Shown here in pieces: positions 5,204 to 9,236 of a stretch of DNA of 9,236 nt. A program made the position numbers and the translations under genes. Position 1 is the stretch's first letter; each line of letters opens with the position of its first letter. The notes below the pieces were generated by a model, which was not told where the DNA came from, did not search any database, and worked only from the letters and a program-made list of their open reading frames with translations. Origin of the DNA: Bacteroidota bacterium (lineage in GTDB: Bacteria; Bacteroidota; Bacteroidia; Chitinophagales; Chitinophagaceae); assembly GCA_029778965.1 (NCBI GenBank), contig JAKPBL010000088.1, positions 1 to 9,236 on the forward strand. Reading direction: 5' to 3'.

Positions 5204-6946
5204 TTACTTCAACCGTATCTCCGCCACACTACAACCCTGGGGCACCATCGGGAACACGTTGTTCTCTTTTCCAACCATGATCTCAAGCAGGTAAGATTCT
5301 TTACTGTCGATCATGGTTTTCAGTGCCGCCCGCAACTGCTCACGGTGCTCTACTTTTTGCGCGTCGATATGATAGCCTTTGGCTACCGCCACGAAATCGG
5401 GGCTGGTAATATTCACGAATGAATAGCGTTTGTCGTGGAAGAGCTGCTGCCATTGCCGTACCATGCCGAGGAACTGGTTATTGAGTACAATGATCTTCAC
5501 GGCGACGCCGAACTGCATAATAGTGCCCAGCTCCTGGATGGTCATCTGGATGCCGCCGTCGCCAATGATAGCAATTACCTCGCGATCGGGGGCGCCGTAT
5601 TTGGCGCCAATAGCAGCCGGCAACCCGAAGCCCATGGTGCCCAGTCCGCCCGACGTCACATTGCTTTGGCTTTGGGTGAATTTGGCATACCGGCAGGCGA
5701 CCATCTGGTGTTGCCCCACATCGGTCACGATAACGGCGTCACCGTTGGTGAGGTCGTTCAATGCATGAATCACTTCGGCCATGGTCATCACTTCGCTGGT
5801 GGGATTCATTTCTGGAACAATGCATTGCTCCTCTTCCTGGCGGCGATAGTCGTTGAATTTATCGAGCCATTGCGGATACACTTTCTGGTTGATGGCGGCT
5901 GTTAGCAGGGGCAGGGTTTCTTTACAATCGCCCCATACAGGTACCGTTGTTTTTACGTTCTTGTCAATTTCCGCGGGATCGATATCGAGGTGAATCACTT
6001 TGGCCTGCCGGGCGTATTTGTCGAGGCGACCGGTAACGCGATCATCGAACCGCATACCCACCGCAATAAGCACATCACATTCGTTGGTAAGTACATTCGG
6101 TCCGTAATTACCGTGCATACCCAGCATACCAACATTCAGCGGATGGTCTGTCGGCAATGCACTCAGCCCCATGATGGTCCAGGCCGCGGGAATGCCTGAT
6201 TTCTCGATGAATGCCTTGAACTCCTGTTCTGCTTTCCCCAGTATAACGCCCTGGCCGAACAGTACAAAGGGGCGTTGGGCCTGGTTGATCCATGCAGCCG
6301 CCTGCTCGATATACTCCGTGCGTATATTGGGCTTGGGGCGATAACTGCGGATATGGTTGCATTTTTGATAGCCACTGTATTCAAACAATTGCAGTTGCGC
6401 ATTTTTAGTGATATCGATCAGCACCGGGCCGGGCCGGCCGCTGGAAGCGATATAGAAAGCTTTGGCCAGCACATGCGGGATTTCACTGGCATCGGTTACC
6501 TGGTAGTTCCATTTGGTAACAGGCGTGGTGATATTGATCACGTCTGTTTCCTGGAAAGCGTCTGTGCCGAGCAGGTGCGCGAATACCTGGCCGGTTACAC
6601 AAACGATGGGATTGGAGTCGATCATAGCATCGGCCAGGCCGGTTACCAGGTTGGTGGCGCCGGGACCGCTGGTCGCAAATACAACGCCTGTTCTTCCCGA
6701 AGTGCGGGCATAGCCCTGCGCTGCATGGATACCGCCCTGTTCGTGGCGAACGAGGATGTGTTTGAGCTTGTCGTTGTAATCGTACAGGGCGTCATAAATA
6801 GGCATGATGGCGCCGCCGGGATAACCGAAGATCGTATCAACGCCTTCTGCCAGGAAGGCTTCCAGCACGGCTACACTGCCGCTGATGGTAGTGGTCTTTT
6901 CTGTACCGGCTGCTTTGCTGCCGATGGGTTCTGCTATAGTGCTCAT
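5204..6946 (-). CDS. ilvB: Acetolactate (acetohydroxyacid) synthase catalytic subunit
   Basis: This ThDP, Mg2+ and FAD-dependent enzyme condenses two pyruvates to 2-acetolactate, or pyruvate with 2-oxobutanoate to 2-aceto-2-hydroxybutanoate. At 580 residues it is full length for the family. The N-terminal ThDP-pyrimidine domain carries IFGYPGGAIMPIYD at 39-52, catalytic E69 in VRHEQGGIHAAQGYAR, and SGPGATNLVTG at 93-103. The central FAD domain includes MGFLxxLP-like IMGLSALPTDHPLNVGMLG at 258-276 and VGMRFDDRVTG at 296-306. The C-terminal ThDP-diphosphate domain has GDGGIQMTIQEL at 462-473 and NN at 489-490, with W499 in MVRQWQQL at the site where changes give herbicide resistance in plant enzymes. 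The ATG at 6946 lies 11 bases after the ilvD stop, preceded by AAATAATTACC with no Shine-Dalgarno sequence. The partner subunit is encoded at 3742-4329, not directly adjacent as is common. Confidence 0.98.
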   Translation of the reverse strand: MSTIAEPIGSKAAGTEKTTTISGSVAVLEAFLAEGVDTIFGYPGGAIMPIYDALYDYNDKLKHILVRHEQGGIHAAQGYARTSGRTGVVFATSGPGATNLVTGLADAMIDSNPIVCVTGQVFAHLLGTDAFQETDVINITTPVTKWNYQVTDASEIPHVLAKAFYIASSGRPGPVLIDITKNAQLQLFEYSGYQKCNHIRSYRPKPNIRTEYIEQAAAWINQAQRPFVLFGQGVILGKAEQEFKAFIEKSGIPAAWTIMGLSALPTDHPLNVGMLGMHGNYGPNVLTNECDVLIAVGMRFDDRVTGRLDKYARQAKVIHLDIDPAEIDKNVKTTVPVWGDCKETLPLLTAAINQKVYPQWLDKFNDYRRQEEEQCIVPEMNPTSEVMTMAEVIHALNDLTNGDAVIVTDVGQHQMVACRYAKFTQSQSNVTSGGLGTMGFGLPAAIGAKYGAPDREVIAIIGDGGIQMTIQELGTIMQFGVAVKIIVLNNQFLGMVRQWQQLFHDKRYSFVNITSPDFVAVAKGYHIDAQKVEHREQLRAALKTMIDSKESYLLEIMVGKENNVFPMVPQGCSVAEIRLK

Positions 6947-6957
6947 GGTAATTATTT

Positions 6958-8643
6958 TTAGGCTTCGTCTGTTACACAGCCCTGGCTGGCATCTTTTACC
7001 GAGCGGGCGTATTTGAATAAAATTCCGTTGGTGGCCTTGAGTGCAGGCTGTTTCCAGGCAGCGCGGCGGCGTTCGATCTCAGCTTCGTCGACCAGCAGGT
7101 TCATGGTATTGTTAACGGCATCGATCTCGATGATATCGTCGTCGTTTACCAGGGCGATGGCGCCGCCGAGATAGGCTTCAGGCGTAATGTGACCCACCAC
7201 GAAACCGTGAGTGCCGCCGCTGAAACGACCGTCGGTGATCAGGGCTACCGATTTGCCCAGGCCGGCGCCGATAATGGCTGACGTTGGTTTCAGCATTTCG
7301 GGCATACCCGGTGCTCCTTTGGGGCCTACATGCCGGATCACCACCACATCGCCGGGTTTAACCCGGCCGCTGCTGATACCGCTGATGAGTTCTTGTTCGC
7401 CGTCGAAAACGCGGGCTGGTCCTTTGAATTTTTCGCCTTCCTTTCCGCTGATCTTGGCCACACTGCCGCCGGTGGCCAGGTTGCCGTACAGAATTTGCAG
7501 GTGGCCGGTGGCTTTCAGCGGTTGCTCAAGCGGAACGATGATCTTTTGTGTATCGAAATTGACAGGCGCTATATTTTCCAGGTTTTCGGCCAGTGTTTTG
7601 CCGGTTACGGTCAGGCAATGGCCATGCAGCAGGCCCTTGTTAAGCAGGTATTTCATAACAGCAGGGATGCCACCGTGTTCATGCAGGTCTTGCATCATGT
7701 ATTTTCCGCTCGGCTTGAGATCGGCCAATACCGGAATGCGGTCGCTTACGGCCTGCACATCGTCTTGTGTCAACGGTACGCCCACACTTTTAGCCATGGC
7801 GATCAGGTGCAGCACGGCATTGGTGGATCCGCCGAGCACCATAATGGTGACGAGCGCATTCTCGAATGCGTCGCGGGTCATGATATCGCGGGGTTTGATA
7901 TCTTTTTCCAGCAGCAGGAGAATGGCTTTTCCGGCGCTCTGACATTCCTTTTGTTTCTCTTCGCTTAGGGCGGGGTTGGACGACGAGTAGGGAAGGCTCA
8001 TGCCGAGCGCTTCAATGGCAGCGGCCATGGTATTGGCAGTGTACATACCACCGCAGGCGCCGGCGCCGGGACAGGAGTTTTTGACAATGCCTTTGAAATC
8101 GCCCTCGGATAAATTACCGGCGATCTTTTGCCCCAGGGCTTCGAACGCCGACACGATATTGAGGTCTTGTCCTTTGTAATGTCCGGGAGCGATCGTACCG
8201 CCATATACCATGATCGAGGGGCGGTTCAGCCGGCCCATCGCCATAATAGACCCGGGCATGTTCTTATCGCAGCCGGGTACGGTGATGAGTCCGTCGTAAT
8301 ACTGCGCGCCGCAAACCGCTTCAATGGAGTCGGCGATGATATCCCTGCTTACCAGCGAATAACGCATGCCGTCGGTACCATTGCTCATGCCGTCGCTGAC
8401 GCCGATGGTATGGAACATAAGCCCCACCAGGTCCTGGTCCCACACGCTTTGCTTGATCACTTTCGACAGGTCGTTCAGGTGCATGTTACAAGTGTTGCCA
8501 TCGTAGCCCATGCTGGCGATGCCGACCTGCGGCTTGGCGAGGTCTTCATCGGTGAGGCCGATGCCGTAATACATGGCCTGGGCGGCAGGTTGTGTGGGAT
8601 CCTGGGTAAGGGTGCGGGAGTATTTGTTCAAAGGCGTTGACAT
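6958..8643 (-). CDS. ilvD: Dihydroxy-acid dehydratase, probable [2Fe-2S] type
   Basis: This iron-sulfur enzyme dehydrates 2,3-dihydroxy-isovalerate and 2,3-dihydroxy-3-methylvalerate to the 2-oxo acids. The 561-residue length fits the shorter branch of the IlvD/Edd family. Cluster cysteines are C52 in GNTCNMHL, C125 in [11 protein letters not shown] and C197 in [15 protein letters not shown]. coli IlvD ([4Fe-4S]) lacks an equivalent of C52, so the three-cysteine set points to the more oxygen-tolerant [2Fe-2S] form; this is inferred from family knowledge. Other landmarks are [10 protein letters not shown] at 271-280, [17 protein letters not shown] at 434-450 and [11 protein letters not shown] at 471-481 with the catalytic serine S475. 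The ATG at 8643 is 13 bases after the ilvE stop and is preceded by CATAGGAT, a weak purine run. It ends 11 bases before ilvB. Confidence 0.98.
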   Translation of the reverse strand: MSTPLNKYSRTLTQDPTQPAAQAMYYGIGLTDEDLAKPQVGIASMGYDGNTCNMHLNDLSKVIKQSVWDQDLVGLMFHTIGVSDGMSNGTDGMRYSLVSRDIIADSIEAVCGAQYYDGLITVPGCDKNMPGSIMAMGRLNRPSIMVYGGTIAPGHYKGQDLNIVSAFEALGQKIAGNLSEGDFKGIVKNSCPGAGACGGMYTANTMAAAIEALGMSLPYSSSNPALSEEKQKECQSAGKAILLLLEKDIKPRDIMTRDAFENALVTIMVLGGSTNAVLHLIAMAKSVGVPLTQDDVQAVSDRIPVLADLKPSGKYMMQDLHEHGGIPAVMKYLLNKGLLHGHCLTVTGKTLAENLENIAPVNFDTQKIIVPLEQPLKATGHLQILYGNLATGGSVAKISGKEGEKFKGPARVFDGEQELISGISSGRVKPGDVVVIRHVGPKGAPGMPEMLKPTSAIIGAGLGKSVALITDGRFSGGTHGFVVGHITPEAYLGGAIALVNDDDIIEIDAVNNTMNLLVDEAEIERRRAAWKQPALKATNGILFKYARSVKDASQGCVTDEA

Positions 8644-8656
8644 ATCCTATGGTTGT

Positions 8657-9236
8657 TTAGCTAATGGTTTCTGCAATATTTTCGGTTACCCACGCTTTGT
8701 AGGTTTGCTGAATACGATAACTCAGCGACTCTTTCCATTGTAAGGGGAAGATGGTATCGTCGAGGCTTTTGAAGCCGATCACTTCGGCGGCGGTGCCGCA
8801 GAAAAAAGCGGCGTCGGCTTCTTTCAGCTCTTTGGTGCTGATGCGTTTTTCAGTAACGGAGATGCCCTCGGCGGCGCATATTTCCAGTACGGTGGCGCGG
8901 GTAATGCCTGGTAATATGTTGCCGGTAGCCGGTGTAAATAGCTGCCCGTCTTTTTCATAGAAGATATTGGCGCCGGGTCCTTCGGCAACAAAACCATTCA
9001 TATCGCACAAGAGGGCTTCATCATATCCGTTGGCTTTGGCCTCCTGGCTCGCCAGCAATGAGTTCACATAATGCCCCGATGCCTTTGCTTCTATATGAAA
9101 CCCTTTCGGGTTGGGCCGTTGGTAAGACGAGCTCATCACCCGTAATAACTGGTCGCCGAGAAACGGCTGCATTGCCCAGGCCTGGAGGGTGATATTGGAG
9201 GCGGTATTGGGGTTGAAGCTCATATTGGCCGGCGCG
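8657..9236 (-). CDS. ilvE: Branched-chain amino acid aminotransferase, 5' end outside window
   Basis: This PLP fold-type IV aminotransferase exchanges amino groups between glutamate and the 2-oxo acid precursors of valine, isoleucine and leucine. The last 192 residues are visible, and the frame is open across the right edge. Residues APANMSFNP align with the middle of the family (E. coli DVGMGVNP), so the ATG at 9223 is internal and about 100 N-terminal residues are missing. The catalytic lysine is in EAKASGHYVNSLL, codon 9085-9083. GFVAEGPGANIFYEKDG is the usual substrate-side motif, NILPGITRATVLE carries the PLP phosphate-binding segment, and FFCGTAAEV follows near the end. D-amino acid transaminases and aminodeoxychorismate lyases share this fold, but the ilvD-ilvB neighbours make IlvE much the best call. 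Its stop is 13 bases before ilvD. Confidence 0.95.
   Translation of the reverse strand, partial: APANMSFNPNTASNITLQAWAMQPFLGDQLLRVMSSSYQRPNPKGFHIEAKASGHYVNSLLASQEAKANGYDEALLCDMNGFVAEGPGANIFYEKDGQLFTPATGNILPGITRATVLEICAAEGISVTEKRISTKELKEADAAFFCGTAAEVIGFKSLDDTIFPLQWKESLSYRIQQTYKAWVTENIAETIS

Noticed and set aside
6275..7968. Plus-strand open frames of 212-243 codons opposite ilvB and ilvD
   Set aside because: They are shadows of strongly conserved genes, with no motifs or ribosome-binding context and cysteine/phenylalanine-rich composition.
8644..9236. Leader peptide or T-box style attenuator controlling the ilv operon
   Set aside because: The operon start lies beyond the right edge, because ilvE is incomplete. 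The ilvE-ilvD gap is only 13 bases, so no leader could be present here.
1..9236. CRISPR arrays, tRNA/rRNA genes, transposases, phage or toxin-antitoxin genes
   Set aside because: None were seen on either strand. The intergenic space totals only a few hundred bases and is accounted for by short gaps and the two repeat elements.

Overview
The window is almost entirely a branched-chain amino acid (isoleucine/valine) biosynthesis cluster. All ten recognisable genes lie on the minus strand, so transcription runs from position 9236 towards position 1. In that order they are ilvE (3' part), ilvD, ilvB, a SAM methyltransferase, ilvN, a DinB-like gene, ilvC, a small secreted protein of unknown function, an O-methyltransferase-like gene, and ilvA (5' part, running off the left edge). 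The organism is most likely a member of the Bacteroidota, plausibly of the Chitinophagia. I infer this from the short ketol-acid reductoisomerase, the ilvA type with QVVRSYK around the PLP lysine, AT-rich stretches such as AAATAATTACC in place of Shine-Dalgarno sequences, a signal peptide of the form 'MKKLIFFLL...TAQE', and intergenic repeats of the TTCTTTGC/CTTTGCG kind. The genus cannot be fixed from the sequence alone.

Layout. Positions 8657-9236 hold the C-terminal two thirds of a branched-chain aminotransferase. ilvD (6958-8643) and ilvB (5204-6946) follow with gaps of 13 and 11 bases. A 139-base spacer (5065-5203) then carries a degenerate hairpin-forming repeat ahead of a methyltransferase gene (4354-5064). 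After that come ilvN (3742-4329), a DinB-superfamily gene (3266-3727) and ilvC (2180-3229), with gaps of 24, 14 and 36 bases. A 207-base spacer (1973-2179) holds a 101-base inverted-repeat element with a T-rich tract on its downstream side, which could end or attenuate the ilv transcript. Beyond it lie a secreted protein (1517-1972), an O-methyltransferase-like gene (922-1500) and ilvA (876 leftwards). No stretch longer than about 210 bases lacks a gene.

How the genes work together. IlvA deaminates threonine to 2-oxobutanoate. Acetohydroxyacid synthase (IlvB catalytic, IlvN regulatory) condenses pyruvate with pyruvate or 2-oxobutanoate. IlvC reduces and rearranges the product, IlvD dehydrates it, and IlvE transaminates the 2-oxo acids to valine and isoleucine (and leucine). 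The window therefore encodes every step from threonine/pyruvate to isoleucine and valine. Three non-biosynthetic types of gene are interleaved: two SAM-dependent methyltransferases, a DinB-fold protein and a secreted protein. Their link to the pathway is unknown.

I see no CRISPR array, tRNA, rRNA, insertion sequence, phage gene or toxin/defence system. The points most worth a second look are the split of the acetohydroxyacid synthase subunits by a methyltransferase gene, and the two intergenic repeat elements, which share a core sequence and both form hairpins.
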